A stretch of 64,000 bases of DNA, taken from positions 2,288,338 through 2,352,337 of the forward strand of contig NZ_QFGA01000001.1 in assembly GCF_004369205.1 (NCBI RefSeq). The letters run 5' to 3'. The notes under the pieces were generated by a model, which did no database searches, had not been told where the DNA came from, and saw only the letters and a program-made list of their open reading frames with translations. This stretch comes from Pelotomaculum schinkii. GTDB lineage: Bacteria > Bacillota > Desulfotomaculia > Desulfotomaculales > Pelotomaculaceae. Every line of letters starts with the position of its first letter. The stretch's first letter is position 1. Below are positions 1 to 8,776 of the stretch, in pieces. Both the position numbers and the translations under genes were made by a program.

Positions 1-1
1 A

Positions 2-2203
2 CGGGAAACTGCGGAAATACCGAACAGTCGGCTTCCGGTATACCTGTCCCGCTATGTTAAATCACCTTGTCTGTTCGGTTTCCGTCCGGCAATATATATT
101 CATCCCGATAGTCTGACTGACGACGAAGTTCTGAAATACATTTTGGCGCATGAAGAAACGCACTACCGGCATGGCGACCATCTTTGGTCTTACCTGCGCT
201 GCGTTTGCCTTGCGCTTCATTGGTTCAATCCTCTCATATGGTGGGCGGCCGTGCTCTCCCGAAGGGACTGTGAAATCGCCTGCGACGAAGGTACTTTAAA
301 GCGTATCGGTGATGAGCATCGCAAGGCCTACGGCAATACGCTGATCAATATGATTGAACACCGGGCAAAACCATCCGATCTGCTCTGCAGCGCCACTACG
401 ATGACATCGGGTAAATCGGGAATCAAAGAACGGATAACGATGATTGCAAAAAAACCGAAAATGCTGTTGCCGACGCTACTTGTCATGATTCTCATTTTGG
501 CCGCTGCCGTGGGATGCACATTTACGGGAGCCAACGGGAACTCCGCGAAAGATGTGGCCCTGTATGAACGTGCCGGAATGACCATCGCCATACCGAATGA
601 GTATGAAGACCAATTGCTCATTGATCCGGTTGAATACAATGATGAAACCACACTTATACGCGTATATCAGAAATCGACTTATGAAAAATATGAAGGGATG
701 GGATTCCTTTTCAGCATTGTCCGTTACACCGAAGCTCAGCATGAGCAGTTTTTGAGCTCTGATGGCAGCGGACAGATCTTCTTCGCGAAGGATGAAACGT
801 CATATTATGGGTTTTTCTTTGCGACCGATGTGCAGGCTCCGGACGACTATGAGGCGTTTTCCAAGCTTTTCTCAGCCGTCGGCGATTACGTCAAGAGCGA
901 TATGATAACTCGAAACGGACTGACCCCTTACAGCGACGACGAATTCTTCAACAGAAACTATACCTACGACAGCGGGCATATTTTCCTCAGTTACTACCCT
1001 TACTACGCATATAACGGCAGTAAGGAAGAAGTATGGACGCTAATCCTCTCCCAGCCTGTGAAACAGGGGGATACCGGCATATGGTGCGTGGAGCGCTGGA
1101 AGGATCAAAACGGCAATATCTATACATATTTCCCTGATGAGAACGGAACGCCTTCCACAAAATACTATGCCGAACGGCAGGCTGAATGCGATTCAGGCAG
1201 CGATATGTCCTGGCTTGATCCGAAGCAGGTGGCGCTTGCGTTTGTTAAGAGAGTATTTGACCATGCCCCGGCGACTTTGGACAGTCTTTTGATATCCGAC
1301 AATCCTGCTTCGCCAGCCGATTTATTTGCCGCGTCCACAGGAAATATACGCGACTATATGCCTGATCTGCTGGCAGGCAACGACGTCAGCGGCTACGACC
1401 TGTTGCCTTGTCTGGAGAGCTTTACGCATAGCACATGGTTAGAGCTGGATGAAGCTTACGGGCGAGATTGGTGGAATCCGCTGTGGGTTGCTCTGCGCGA
1501 CGCAGCGATCAGCGATAGGCCGGCCGACAGCGACGATCAATCTCTGCGTGACTATTATATAGGCAAAGCTTATCTTGTATCCGACGGCGCCTATGCCGAG
1601 GGCTTAGCCGATATCGTGCTGCTGCAGTGGGACAATAACAGCGTCTTGTATAGCGCCTGTCTGAACGGACGTTTTTCCGCGGAGGAGGCGACCTCTCTGC
1701 GACGCTCTCTGACTTATTCAATCAGCTACGACGAGAGCACGTTCGGCCTGTTTATACCCGGCAGCGAGCGCAGCATATATCTTAACGCATATCCGGTCGA
1801 TTTCCCGTTCGGCTGCGACCTTACTGAGAAAAGCCGGGAGACTCACCGGGCCGAGAGCTTCGGACAGGTCACGGTAGTGAAGAGCGACGGCCTGCAGGTA
1901 ACGTACCTGAACCCCGCCGAGGGCGTGTATACTGTGATCACCCTTCGCGCAGACAAGGAATACTATACCGCGGCAGGCGTCACGATTGGCGATAATGAAG
2001 AATTCCTTTTGGCACACTGGCCCGATAAACTCAAAAAGCTGGACGGGATCAGCTACGACGACGAGGCTTGGTTTGGCAGCGGATATGATCATGCCTATGC
2101 CTATACGCCGCAAGAAAGCACCATAAGTGTGGTATACCTCATAAAGGACGGCATGGTTTCCGGTATAGAAATCATAAACGGCTTGGACGGAGCTATGTAT
2201 TAA
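2..2203 (+). CDS. BlaR1-like M56 family membrane metallopeptidase, 5' end missing
   Basis: The reading frame is open from the first bases, so the gene begins upstream of the window. The visible N-terminal part carries the zinc protease signature HEETHYRHGDHLW (HExxH) followed by CEIACDE, as in the M56/BlaR1 family, which senses signals and cleaves a BlaI-type repressor. A hydrophobic segment (MLLPTLLVMILILAAAVG, coded near 460-520) then leads into a long extracytoplasmic domain of about 550 residues. That domain does not show the SxxK penicillin-binding motif of true BlaR1, so the ligand is unknown. A blaI-like repressor gene would be expected just upstream. Confidence 0.8.
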   Translation, partial: RETAEIPNSRLPVYLSRYVKSPCLFGFRPAIYIHPDSLTDDEVLKYILAHEETHYRHGDHLWSYLRCVCLALHWFNPLIWWAAVLSRRDCEIACDEGTLKRIGDEHRKAYGNTLINMIEHRAKPSDLLCSATTMTSGKSGIKERITMIAKKPKMLLPTLLVMILILAAAVGCTFTGANGNSAKDVALYERAGMTIAIPNEYEDQLLIDPVEYNDETTLIRVYQKSTYEKYEGMGFLFSIVRYTEAQHEQFLSSDGSGQIFFAKDETSYYGFFFATDVQAPDDYEAFSKLFSAVGDYVKSDMITRNGLTPYSDDEFFNRNYTYDSGHIFLSYYPYYAYNGSKEEVWTLILSQPVKQGDTGIWCVERWKDQNGNIYTYFPDENGTPSTKYYAERQAECDSGSDMSWLDPKQVALAFVKRVFDHAPATLDSLLISDNPASPADLFAASTGNIRDYMPDLLAGNDVSGYDLLPCLESFTHSTWLELDEAYGRDWWNPLWVALRDAAISDRPADSDDQSLRDYYIGKAYLVSDGAYAEGLADIVLLQWDNNSVLYSACLNGRFSAEEATSLRRSLTYSISYDESTFGLFIPGSERSIYLNAYPVDFPFGCDLTEKSRETHRAESFGQVTVVKSDGLQVTYLNPAEGVYTVITLRADKEYYTAAGVTIGDNEEFLLAHWPDKLKKLDGISYDDEAWFGSGYDHAYAYTPQESTISVVYLIKDGMVSGIEIINGLDGAMY

Positions 2204-2287
2204 CATAAATTGTTATTTGCATTAGAATTTGTGAATATTCGTGACGTTCACTGAGGTGACAATACCTTTAGAAACAATAACTTAAAG

Positions 2288-2335
2288 AAATCAGACATCT
2301 ACCCACATAATTGTGAATGGATGTCTGATTTTCTT
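2288..2335 (+). terminator. Rho-independent terminator after the M56 gene
   Basis: A perfect 12-bp stem (AAATCAGACATC with GATGTCTGATTT) encloses a 20-base loop and is followed by a T-rich stretch, 85 bases after the M56 stop codon. Confidence 0.7.
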
Positions 2336-2440
2336 GTTGCCCCGTACCGGTTACCCCCTCGGTTCAGTAGTTGACCTGTGGGTGATAACTCTTCTATTTA
2401 CTGGTCAAAATGGACTTGCATCTATTTCAACCTAAAATTC

Positions 2441-2517
2441 TGGTGCGCCCGGAGAGACTCGAACTCCCGACACGCGGTTTAGGAAACCGCTGCTCTATCC
2501 ACCTGAGCTACGGGCGC
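2441..2517 (-). tRNA. tRNA-Arg (anticodon CCT)
   Basis: On the minus strand the sequence folds as a standard tRNA. The acceptor is GCGCCCG paired with CGGGCGC, the anticodon stem-loop GCGGT-TTCCTAA-ACCGC gives anticodon CCT, the T-loop is GTTCGAGTC, and CCA is encoded. Confidence 0.95.
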
Positions 2518-2520
2518 ATG

Positions 2521-2830
2521 CGTAGCAATAAGTATTCTACAACCCCCAAGTTCGTTTGTCAAGGTTTAAAAGGTTTACAATTCTAAACAAACTTCTCCTC
2601 TCCCCATACCTAACAGCTTCTGTACACCTTCAAAAAAGGATCTTTTCTTTGTGAGTAGGCTATATCTGTCAAACATTAGCATATGCATCGATATCCTACC
2701 TGTTTGTGTCGAAGCAAGTTGAAATTTATGGAAAATTTATAAATTACAATTAAAGGAATTGCATTGATTTTATTGAAATATTTTGTATAAGCAATTGATA
2801 TTTTAAGACATAAAAGATCTGGGGTTAATA
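2521..2830. promoter_or_regulatory. Upstream region of the agr-like operon, with a possible sigma-A promoter
   Basis: This AT-rich stretch holds no gene. TTGATT at 2764-2769 and TATAAG at 2786-2791 are 16 bases apart and about 40 bases before the first gene of the agr-like operon, so they could be its -35 and -10 boxes. This is only a consensus match. Confidence 0.35.
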
Positions 2831-3292
2831 ATGTTTAATTTTGTATTGTTTCTTATGCAAGGCATTCCCGAGAGCATAGGATTAGCCGCGCTGAGCCTGG
2901 CGTTGACCGGTATCCCGTTGCGCTGGGGGCGTGTCCTGGCAATAGGAATTGTTATGACTCTAATAATCTATCTGATCAGATTACTTCCCGTTACTTTTGG
3001 TTTGCACACAGTCGCTGCAATACTGCTGTATATATCGTTCATCATCAAGATTACCAACGTACCGGCAACAAGGGTTTTTATCGCTGTCTTTACCAGCTTC
3101 GCTATCCTGATTGCACTTGAAGTGGCAATCTTTGAAGCATTTCTGTTCTTTAGCAACATGGAGCCGGAGGAGGTCATTTCAAATAAACTACTATGGTTAG
3201 GACTGGGGATGCCTCAAGCTTTCATATTGATATTTCTTGCCATTGTTGCTGCAAGATTAAAACGGCCTGCAGGCGCCGTATTCAAGCAGTGA
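2831..3292 (+). CDS. Four-to-five-span membrane protein, AgrC sensor-domain-like, paralog 1
   Basis: This 153-residue protein is almost entirely hydrophobic, with about five membrane segments and the internal signature IRLLPVTFGLHT. It is a clear paralog of the next gene (start at 3492): both are 153 residues, begin M-x-x-F-x-LFL-x-QGIPE and share IKxTxVPxxRVF. The pattern recalls the membrane sensor half of AgrC-type GHKL kinases, but no kinase domain follows; this comparison is inference. The next gene is separated by a 200-base gap with no ORF. Its position upstream of agrB suggests a role in sensing or handling the autoinducer. Confidence 0.7.
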   Translation: MFNFVLFLMQGIPESIGLAALSLALTGIPLRWGRVLAIGIVMTLIIYLIRLLPVTFGLHTVAAILLYISFIIKITNVPATRVFIAVFTSFAILIALEVAIFEAFLFFSNMEPEEVISNKLLWLGLGMPQAFILIFLAIVAARLKRPAGAVFKQ

Positions 3293-3491
3293 ACAGCCTT
3301 ATACCGGTTTGGCCGGAAATAAAGACAGCGACCAAAAAGCGTCCCAGCCTTCAGTCTAATCTAATCATTTGCCGTTGGAAATTAATTCATAAATATTCAA
3401 CAAAGCCATCCGCTGGGATATGGGAAATCAATTAAAACATCGTATCTTGTAGAAATGATCGAAATTACAAAATAAAGATATGAGGGCAAAA

Positions 3492-3953
3492 ATGATAGAA
3501 TTCGGACTATTTCTTCTGCAGGGCATCCCTGAAATGGTAGGGTTAATAGGGCTAAGCCTTGCACTGGCCGGTGTTACACAGCGCTGGGGCCGCATCCTGT
3601 TAGCGGGAACACTGCTGGCAATATTAATTTTCTTAATCAGATTACTTCCCATCCCCTTCGGTTTACATTCAGTGGCAGGACTGTTGCTGCTGACGGTGTT
3701 AATCATCAAAACCACCAGCGTCCCCCCTTCACGGGTTTTTGTAGCGGTTTTTGCCAGCTTCGCCATCATAATTCTGCTTGAACTAGCAGTCCACGAAATG
3801 TTCTTCTTCATAACGAAGCTAAATCCGTATGAGGTTATCGCCAACTACCCTCTTTGGATAAAACTGGGGATGCCTCAGGCTATCCTGTTGGTTGTATTCG
3901 CTTTACTTGTTGCAAGGTTTAAACAGCCTCAAAAGGGGGCCTGGAAGGTTTGA
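3492..3953 (+). CDS. Four-to-five-span membrane protein, AgrC sensor-domain-like, paralog 2
   Basis: The paralog of the preceding gene carries IRLLPIPFGLHS and IKTTSVPPSRVF. I chose the ATG at 3492 rather than 3480 because GAGGG precedes it at a good distance and because the resulting 153 residues align end to end with paralog 1. Its stop codon TGA overlaps the TTG start of agrB (TTGA), so the two are very likely translated together. That coupling is the best evidence that the protein belongs to the quorum-sensing operon. No catalytic motif is visible. Confidence 0.75.
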   Translation: MIEFGLFLLQGIPEMVGLIGLSLALAGVTQRWGRILLAGTLLAILIFLIRLLPIPFGLHSVAGLLLLTVLIIKTTSVPPSRVFVAVFASFAIIILLELAVHEMFFFITKLNPYEVIANYPLWIKLGMPQAILLVVFALLVARFKQPQKGAWKV

Positions 3954-4582
3954 GCCGCCTTGTTTTCAGCCGAAGCTGGGCCAGGTATCTGGCCGCCAAT
4001 TCCAACCTGTCCCAGGATAAGGAACTTATCATTACTTACGCTATTGAGGTGCTGGTGATTAACCTGATTAATGTGCTCCTCACCCTGCTCCTGGGCCTGT
4101 TGCTGGGCGTCCTGCCCGTCACCGCCGCATGTCTGGCCTCGGTGTTCCTGTTCAGGCATACAGCCGGAGGAGCCCATTCAAAATCACCCTGGCGCTGCGC
4201 AATGATAACGGTTATAATATTCCCCACCCTAGCGTTTATAGCCACTTTTTTATCACAGTTTAACCGTATTTCTGGCGATGTTATATCAGCCCTGGCTGTT
4301 TTAACCGGATTTACGGCAGTCCTAGTTCTGGCCCCGGTGGACAACCCGGCAGCGCCAATTATCTCACCGGTCAGAAAAAAACGGTTAAAGATCCTGTCCC
4401 TTATGGCGGTCATTCTTATCGCTACAGCCATAATAATCCTCGGGCAGGTCGGCTGGGAACAGGCTCTCGCGTTTCGTAACGGCCTCTCTTTAAGCCTCCT
4501 GTGGATAAGCTTCGTCCTCAGTAAAACTGGACACCGTGCCATTAATTTTATAGATGGAATTAACTTAACACAAAGGAGGTGA
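3950..4582 (+). CDS. agrB: AgrB-family autoinducer-processing membrane endopeptidase
   Basis: AgrB proteins are membrane cysteine proteases that cut the AgrD pro-peptide and form the thiolactone or lactone ring. The catalytic region is present: FRHTAGGAHSKSPWRC holds the conserved histidine and, seven residues later, the cysteine. About five hydrophobic spans follow or flank it, and the length (210 residues) is normal for the family. The start is TTG, overlapping the stop of the upstream membrane protein. The stop lies inside the strong ribosome-binding site of the following agrD gene, which ties expression of enzyme and substrate together. Confidence 0.92.
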   Translation: MSRLVFSRSWARYLAANSNLSQDKELIITYAIEVLVINLINVLLTLLLGLLLGVLPVTAACLASVFLFRHTAGGAHSKSPWRCAMITVIIFPTLAFIATFLSQFNRISGDVISALAVLTGFTAVLVLAPVDNPAAPIISPVRKKRLKILSLMAVILIATAIIILGQVGWEQALAFRNGLSLSLLWISFVLSKTGHRAINFIDGINLTQRR

Positions 4583-4587
4583 AAAAG

Positions 4588-4719
4588 TTGAAAAAGTATA
4601 AGACCCTTTTCTTTCTAGCCGCTGTTTCGCTATTAACCTTTCTGGCAAGTATAGCTTCAGCATCTGCTTGCATAGGATCCCATTACCAGCCTGAAGTACC
4701 AAAATCACTAAGAAAATAG
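4588..4719 (+). CDS. agrD: AgrD-like cyclic lactone autoinducer precursor (43 residues)
   Basis: A short frame starts at TTG six bases after the site AAAGGAGGTG. It encodes a basic start (MKKYKT), an amphipathic/hydrophobic leader, then SACIGSHYQPEVPKSLRK. The cysteine followed by a few residues, YQP and an acidic/proline tail ending PKSL is the usual form of clostridial cyclic-lactone peptides. The ring would be closed on the cysteine of CIGSHY or a nearby segment; its exact ends are inference. The position directly after agrB supports the call. The gene is far below normal ORF size cut-offs. Confidence 0.9.
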   Translation: MKKYKTLFFLAAVSLLTFLASIASASACIGSHYQPEVPKSLRK

Positions 4720-4725
4720 TGTTCC

Positions 4726-4752
4726 GGGAGGTGAAATTCTCACCTCCCTTCC
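4726..4752 (+). terminator. Hairpin between agrD and the kinase gene, likely attenuator
   Basis: GGGAGGTGA (4726-4734) pairs with TCACCTCCC (4740-4748) around a five-base loop. The T-run after it is weak, so it may only partly stop transcription and thereby lower kinase relative to agrBD expression. Confidence 0.5.
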
Positions 4753-4785
4753 TCATCAAATGCTGCTCTGTGGGAGGGACCTGTC

Positions 4786-6429
4786 TTGAAAGCTGATAAC
4801 GAAATACTGGACAGACAAAAAGAACTATATGAGCATACGACAGTTACCCACATGTTGTGTATCATCATATTGGCTTCAGCACTGACATTATGCAAAAAAT
4901 TTTATATACCCGGTGATATTTACCCTATAATCAACATACGTTCTTTTGCGCTTGTCTCCTTTTTAGGGCTTGGGATTATTTTTTTATTAAGGTCGAAAGA
5001 CACCATACCATTTGAGACCAATAAGTCCTTATCACCTATAGAATTAGGCTACGTAAGTTTCCCGTTGCTAATCTCATCCATAACCCTTATTATGGCCGGC
5101 GACAGCCTTGACTCGATAGAAATCATTCTCCTCTTACCGGTACTGATCACGGCCTCGATTATGGGCAAAAGGGCCGGGCTGGTTATGGCTACGGTTTGCG
5201 CCTTGTTGCTTTTTGTGTATGAGCTCAGCATGAAAAAACCTTTACAGGTGATCTTCGAGTCCAACCTCATAGTAATCAGTATGATGTACGTGGTAGGCTG
5301 GTTTGTCGGCGGTATCATCAACATCGAATCCGAACACCGGGCCCATTTAAAAACCAGTTTGAATTCTGTTAAAGAAGAGATAGCCAGGCGGGAAAAGGTT
5401 GAAGAACAACTCCGCAAATTAACCGGCGCCGTTGAACAAGGTCCCAGTATCGTGGTGATAACCGACACCTTCGGGAATATTGAATATGTGAACAAGAAAT
5501 TCACTCAGGTAACGGGATACCTGCTCGAAGAAACAATTGGAAGAAATATCAGCGAAATCGCAGGGACTCCATCAGAGCCGTCCCAGCAAAACTGGGGCAA
5601 TGTTGATTCATGCCGGGAATGGCATGAAGAGCTGGAAAACAGAAAGAAAAACGGGGATTATTATTGGGAGTCGGTCTCGATATGCCCTTTTCGCAACCAT
5701 GAAGGCATCATCACTCACTTCCTTCGAATTTCCGAGGACATAACCGAGTCCAAGCGCATGGAGAAGGAAATGGCGCGCTTAGACCGCCTCAACCTGGTAG
5801 GTGAAATGGCGGCGGGGCTGGGCCATGAAATCCGCAACCCGATGACCTCGGTGCGAGGCTTTCTGCAGTTGCTCTCAGGCAAGAAAGACTGTTTACTCTA
5901 CAAGGGTTATTTCGATTTGATGATTGACGAGCTGGACCGGGCCAACTCAATCATCACTGAATATCTCACCATGGCCAAGGACAAGGCCATTGTCTTAGAA
6001 TTAAAAAGCCTGAACTCAATAATAGCAGCTATGCAGCCACTATTATCCTCTGACGCGACTAAATCTGAAAAAACAGTTTACTTTGATCTGCAGGAGATGC
6101 CGGCCCTGCTGCTGGACGAAAAAGAGATTAGGCAGCTCATATTGAATCTCGTCCGCAACGGTCTTGAAGCGATGCGCCCCGGCGGAGCCCTGACCATTAA
6201 AACATACCTTGAGGACACAGAGGCCGTGCTTTCCGTGCAGGACCAGGGAAGCGGCATCAGCCCGGAAGTATTGGAGAAAATAGGAACGCCCTTTTTCACC
6301 ACCAAGGACACCGGGACAGGTTTGGGGCTGGCGGTATGTTACAGCATTGCAGCCCGGCACAACGCCTGCTTAAAAGTTGCAACCAGCCCTGGTGGAACAA
6401 CTTTTTATGTCAGGTTTAAGCTTATATAA
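4786..6429 (+). CDS. Membrane PAS sensor histidine kinase (sporulation-kinase type)
   Basis: This 547-residue protein has about six N-terminal membrane spans (residues 20-185), a short coiled linker, a PAS domain (about 205-325), a HisKA dimerisation domain with GHEIRNPMTS, and a HATPase domain with N-box LNLVRNGLEAM, DQGSGI and GTGLGLA. This order is typical of KinB-like sporulation kinases that feed the Spo0F/Spo0A phosphorelay. There is no response regulator next to it, which fits an orphan kinase. It starts at TTG after GGGAGGGAC. Its place behind agrBD suggests it could read the peptide signal, but the sensor region is not of the AgrC type. Confidence 0.88.
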   Translation: MKADNEILDRQKELYEHTTVTHMLCIIILASALTLCKKFYIPGDIYPIINIRSFALVSFLGLGIIFLLRSKDTIPFETNKSLSPIELGYVSFPLLISSITLIMAGDSLDSIEIILLLPVLITASIMGKRAGLVMATVCALLLFVYELSMKKPLQVIFESNLIVISMMYVVGWFVGGIINIESEHRAHLKTSLNSVKEEIARREKVEEQLRKLTGAVEQGPSIVVITDTFGNIEYVNKKFTQVTGYLLEETIGRNISEIAGTPSEPSQQNWGNVDSCREWHEELENRKKNGDYYWESVSICPFRNHEGIITHFLRISEDITESKRMEKEMARLDRLNLVGEMAAGLGHEIRNPMTSVRGFLQLLSGKKDCLLYKGYFDLMIDELDRANSIITEYLTMAKDKAIVLELKSLNSIIAAMQPLLSSDATKSEKTVYFDLQEMPALLLDEKEIRQLILNLVRNGLEAMRPGGALTIKTYLEDTEAVLSVQDQGSGISPEVLEKIGTPFFTTKDTGTGLGLAVCYSIAARHNACLKVATSPGGTTFYVRFKLI

Positions 6430-6585
6430 TATTTCTATAAAAATCGCTTGCCTTCACTTTTATGGCGCGCCCGTAAAGATTCTCCCTCTACTTCTGCCTT
6501 AGTCAAATACAACCCCAGACCCCACGCCTGGATACACCAGCAAGCACTAAAACAAGCAGCTTAACCTTAAAAGAACTATTATGAA

Positions 6586-7008
6586 TTATTTTATTTCTAA
6601 ATGATATAGACTTTTAATGTATTCCACAACTTCATCCTCATCTTTCAAATATTGATCTATACACGATGAAAGGTGAAATGAACTATTAATATTTTCATTA
6701 ATGCCAAGCCCGATTACAGGCTTCTGTTTTAAATAACAATATGTCAGTTCAAAAATAGTTCCTGGTGATTCCAATATGTGATCTGTATTAACTATGATTA
6801 TATCTGATTCGCTTAAGTAGAATACGTTTTGTTTAAGATTAGACAAATTAGTATACAACATGTTTTGTTTAAGATTTGTGCAAGCATTAAAACATTTAAC
6901 ATCCAGCATATTCAACTTCTCGGTTAAGCTTATTCTCCACTTTAAACACTCATTAAATTTATTATTTCTTATATACCAACTAATTGCACCCGCAAGATAT
7001 ACTAACAT
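6586..7008 (-). CDS. Nucleoside 2-deoxyribosyltransferase-like protein
   Basis: This 140-residue protein starts MLVYLAGAISWY, has SDIIIVNTDHILESPGTIFELTYCYL, and ends with KPVIGL. That is the pattern of the nucleoside 2-deoxyribosyltransferase / DUF4406-like fold: the YLAG start, D-x-IIVN strand, and SxGTxFE with the acidic catalytic residue. The start ATG has AAGGAGAT in front. The gene is AT-richer than its neighbours and stands alone, which may mean it was acquired. The substrate cannot be told from the sequence. Confidence 0.7.
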   Translation of the reverse strand: MLVYLAGAISWYIRNNKFNECLKWRISLTEKLNMLDVKCFNACTNLKQNMLYTNLSNLKQNVFYLSESDIIIVNTDHILESPGTIFELTYCYLKQKPVIGLGINENINSSFHLSSCIDQYLKDEDEVVEYIKSLYHLEIK

Positions 7009-7016
7009 TTAATATC

Positions 7017-7330
7017 TCCTTATCCCTGATATACTGCAGCCACCGACACAGCTCCGTCTCATTTATCATCTACATATTCAGCACAAATACTACAATTTTT
7101 ATCTTAGTTAACCATCCCCCTTTATTATATATCTATGTTCTTTATTTGAGGAATAGCTAACCGCGAAATAGCAGTTTATTTTTTCGGCGATTATTCCCAC
7201 ATGGAATTATTTAGACAAAGCCCCGCTTTTCAGCGAGCAAAAAAAACACCTGCCCGCTTCCCCTTTCCCCATAATCCGTAAGCGTAGTCAACCATCAACT
7301 CAACCTCTTTACCGGTTTCGTCTAATAAGA
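7017..7330. other. Non-coding stretch, nothing recognised
   Basis: I see no convincing gene, tRNA or repeat here. The stretch is AT-rich and ends in the terminator of the small minus-strand gene. Confidence 0.5.
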
Positions 7331-7352
7331 AAAGCACCCTCTGGAGGGTGCT
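7331..7352 (-). terminator. Terminator of the small membrane-protein gene
   Basis: AGCACCCTC (7333-7341) pairs with GAGGGTGCT (7344-7352). Read on the minus strand it is followed by TTTTCT, a few bases after the stop of the gene at 7358-7516. Confidence 0.7.
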
Positions 7353-7357
7353 AAATA

Positions 7358-7516
7358 CTATATGGGTAATTTATAGCCGTACTTAAAATAAAGCCAGAAG
7401 CAGCCAACCACAATCAAAGCCATAAAGAGAAATTTGATTATTCCTTTAAATATCCTGACAACAATAAATAATATGAATAACGGTACGATCACGTATAAAA
7501 GTGATGTTAAGTCCAA
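7358..7516 (-). CDS. Small membrane protein of 52 residues, unknown function
   Basis: On the minus strand a TTG start stands six bases after AGGAGGGG. The 52 codons give a protein with two hydrophobic stretches (LLYVIVPLFILFIVV and FLFMALIVVGCFWLY) separated by a short basic loop, so it is probably a two-span membrane protein. A clean terminator follows the stop codon. I do not recognise the family. The coherent ribosome site, frame and terminator make it more than a chance ORF. Confidence 0.6.
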   Translation of the reverse strand: MDLTSLLYVIVPLFILFIVVRIFKGIIKFLFMALIVVGCFWLYFKYGYKLPI

Positions 7517-7768
7517 TAAGAACCCCTCCTATTCTTTTCAGTTAGAGATTTCGACAGGGGGGCAGTATTCCCTTTATATAAAAATCAAGAAAAATTAAAC
7601 ATGGAGAAAAGGCTATCCCCGCAAATTTCCCGTGTTCAATCTCCGCCAGAGCATCCTGGTGACTGGGAGGACGTTGCCGCGTACTTTTTTTATTTAATTT
7701 ACAGAAAGGTTTTTCAAAAGCATCTATTGAACAGTTTTATCAAGGCATTTAAAAAGGAGTCTCAAATC

Positions 7769-8041
7769 TTGCCGGATCAAAAACACCAGGAAGCCAATAA
7801 ATCATTACTAAAAAAAATAGGCATTGCCCTTGTTATTCTCTCATGTGTCCTATACGGAGGACTTTTTATTGTTCCATTTATTCCTTGTTCTGTGGCAACA
7901 AAAGCAATCATCTCAACCTCGCTGGTGATTTCCGGCGAAGCATCATTTTGGATAGGTGGAATTATTCTTGGCAAAGAGTTGGTTTCCAAATTTAGATACT
8001 ATTTTAATCCTATGAACTGGTTTAAGAAAAAGGGCAGCTAA
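7769..8041 (+). CDS. Transporter-suffix-domain small membrane protein
   Basis: The core LLKKIGIALVILSCVLYGG, then VPFIPCSVATKAIISTS and WIGGIILGKELV, ending NPMNWFKKK, matches the small 'transporter suffix' family, which also occurs as a tail on RND permeases. It has two membrane spans. The frame is open from an ATG at 7601, but that ATG lacks a ribosome site. The TTG at 7769 has AAGGAGT at the right distance and gives the usual family length (90 residues), so I prefer it. The function is unknown beyond membrane association. Confidence 0.7.
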   Translation: MPDQKHQEANKSLLKKIGIALVILSCVLYGGLFIVPFIPCSVATKAIISTSLVISGEASFWIGGIILGKELVSKFRYYFNPMNWFKKKGS

Positions 8042-8209
8042 TCTTTATTGTTCTCAACTCTTACAGCCTTTTGACCGGTAAACTGCTCCCACCTGTTTAT
8101 GATGCCATCATAACCGCTCAGCGCAACATCAAAGTCGCCGTCATCCAGCTCAACCAGGAGCTCCTTCAGCAGTTCATCATTATCTCAGCCAGCTCAGCGA
8201 TACGGTATT
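8038..8209 (-). pseudogene. Frameshifted remnant of a ParB/DNA-methylase-type protein
   Basis: On the minus strand one frame reads YRIAELAE and a second frame continues DELLKELLVELDDGDFDVAL-SGYDG before a stop at 8038-8040. This is the central part of phage ParB-like nuclease/methylase proteins, which read through as one stretch when one or two bases are restored. No start or N-terminal domain remains. It shows that phage-type genes once occupied this spot. Confidence 0.5.
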
Positions 8210-8344
8210 TGCAACTAGGTCCGCTCACTCTTCGGCCTCTAGCTTTGCAACCAATATCGACAATATTAGACAAAGGAATACCTCCTTTTCTGTGGAAGAA
8301 TGTTATTGAGGATAATTATACCAGGAAAGGAGGTTTAGTAGTTT

Positions 8345-8776
8345 ATGGGAAAAGGAAGTAATCCAAAACGCTCGGCTGATTCACAAATAAACCATAACAA
8401 CATGGTTAGATATATTGCTAATGATTTAGTTTCCAAAGGATATGGCGTACTCGCCGACCATATTAATTGGCCAAAAGGTTCCCCCGGTAAAATTAACGGT
8501 TATATACCAGATTTAACTGTTACAAATACTGATAGCTTTATTATATTTGAGATCGAGACATGCTCAACTTATAGTGATGATCATACCAGGGAACAACTTA
8601 CTGCCTTTGATAAAAAGGGGGGTACATATATCATCATTCCATCTGCGTGTTCTATGGGTAATATAAACTATGATCCTGTGGAAGAGGTAAAACAAAATCT
8701 TAAAAACTGGGGATTATTTTCAGTAAGGGTAGGAACTTGCGATCCTTTTACGGGAAAAATAAATTACAATGTTTAG
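8345..8776 (+). CDS. Hypothetical protein with PD-(D/E)xK-nuclease-like core
   Basis: This 143-residue protein is preceded by AGGAGG. Its middle reads NGYIPDLTV, a hydrophobic strand, then FIIFEIETCS and HTREQLTAF. A PD motif followed some 18 residues later by E-x-E on a strand resembles the core of the restriction-endonuclease-like fold, although the usual lysine is replaced. This is a motif-level guess, not a family match. It stands alone between remnants and an insertion sequence, which fits an accessory or defence-related gene. Confidence 0.45.
   Translation: MGKGSNPKRSADSQINHNNMVRYIANDLVSKGYGVLADHINWPKGSPGKINGYIPDLTVTNTDSFIIFEIETCSTYSDDHTREQLTAFDKKGGTYIIIPSACSMGNINYDPVEEVKQNLKNWGLFSVRVGTCDPFTGKINYNV

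Noticed and set aside
1718..2206. Open frame of 162 codons on the minus strand inside the M56 gene
   Set aside because: It lies fully antisense to the M56 coding sequence, has no ribosome site and no protein features.
8071..8361. Plus-strand frame of 96 codons
   Set aside because: The opposite strand there carries the ParB/methylase-like remnant, the start has no ribosome site, and the product shows no domain.
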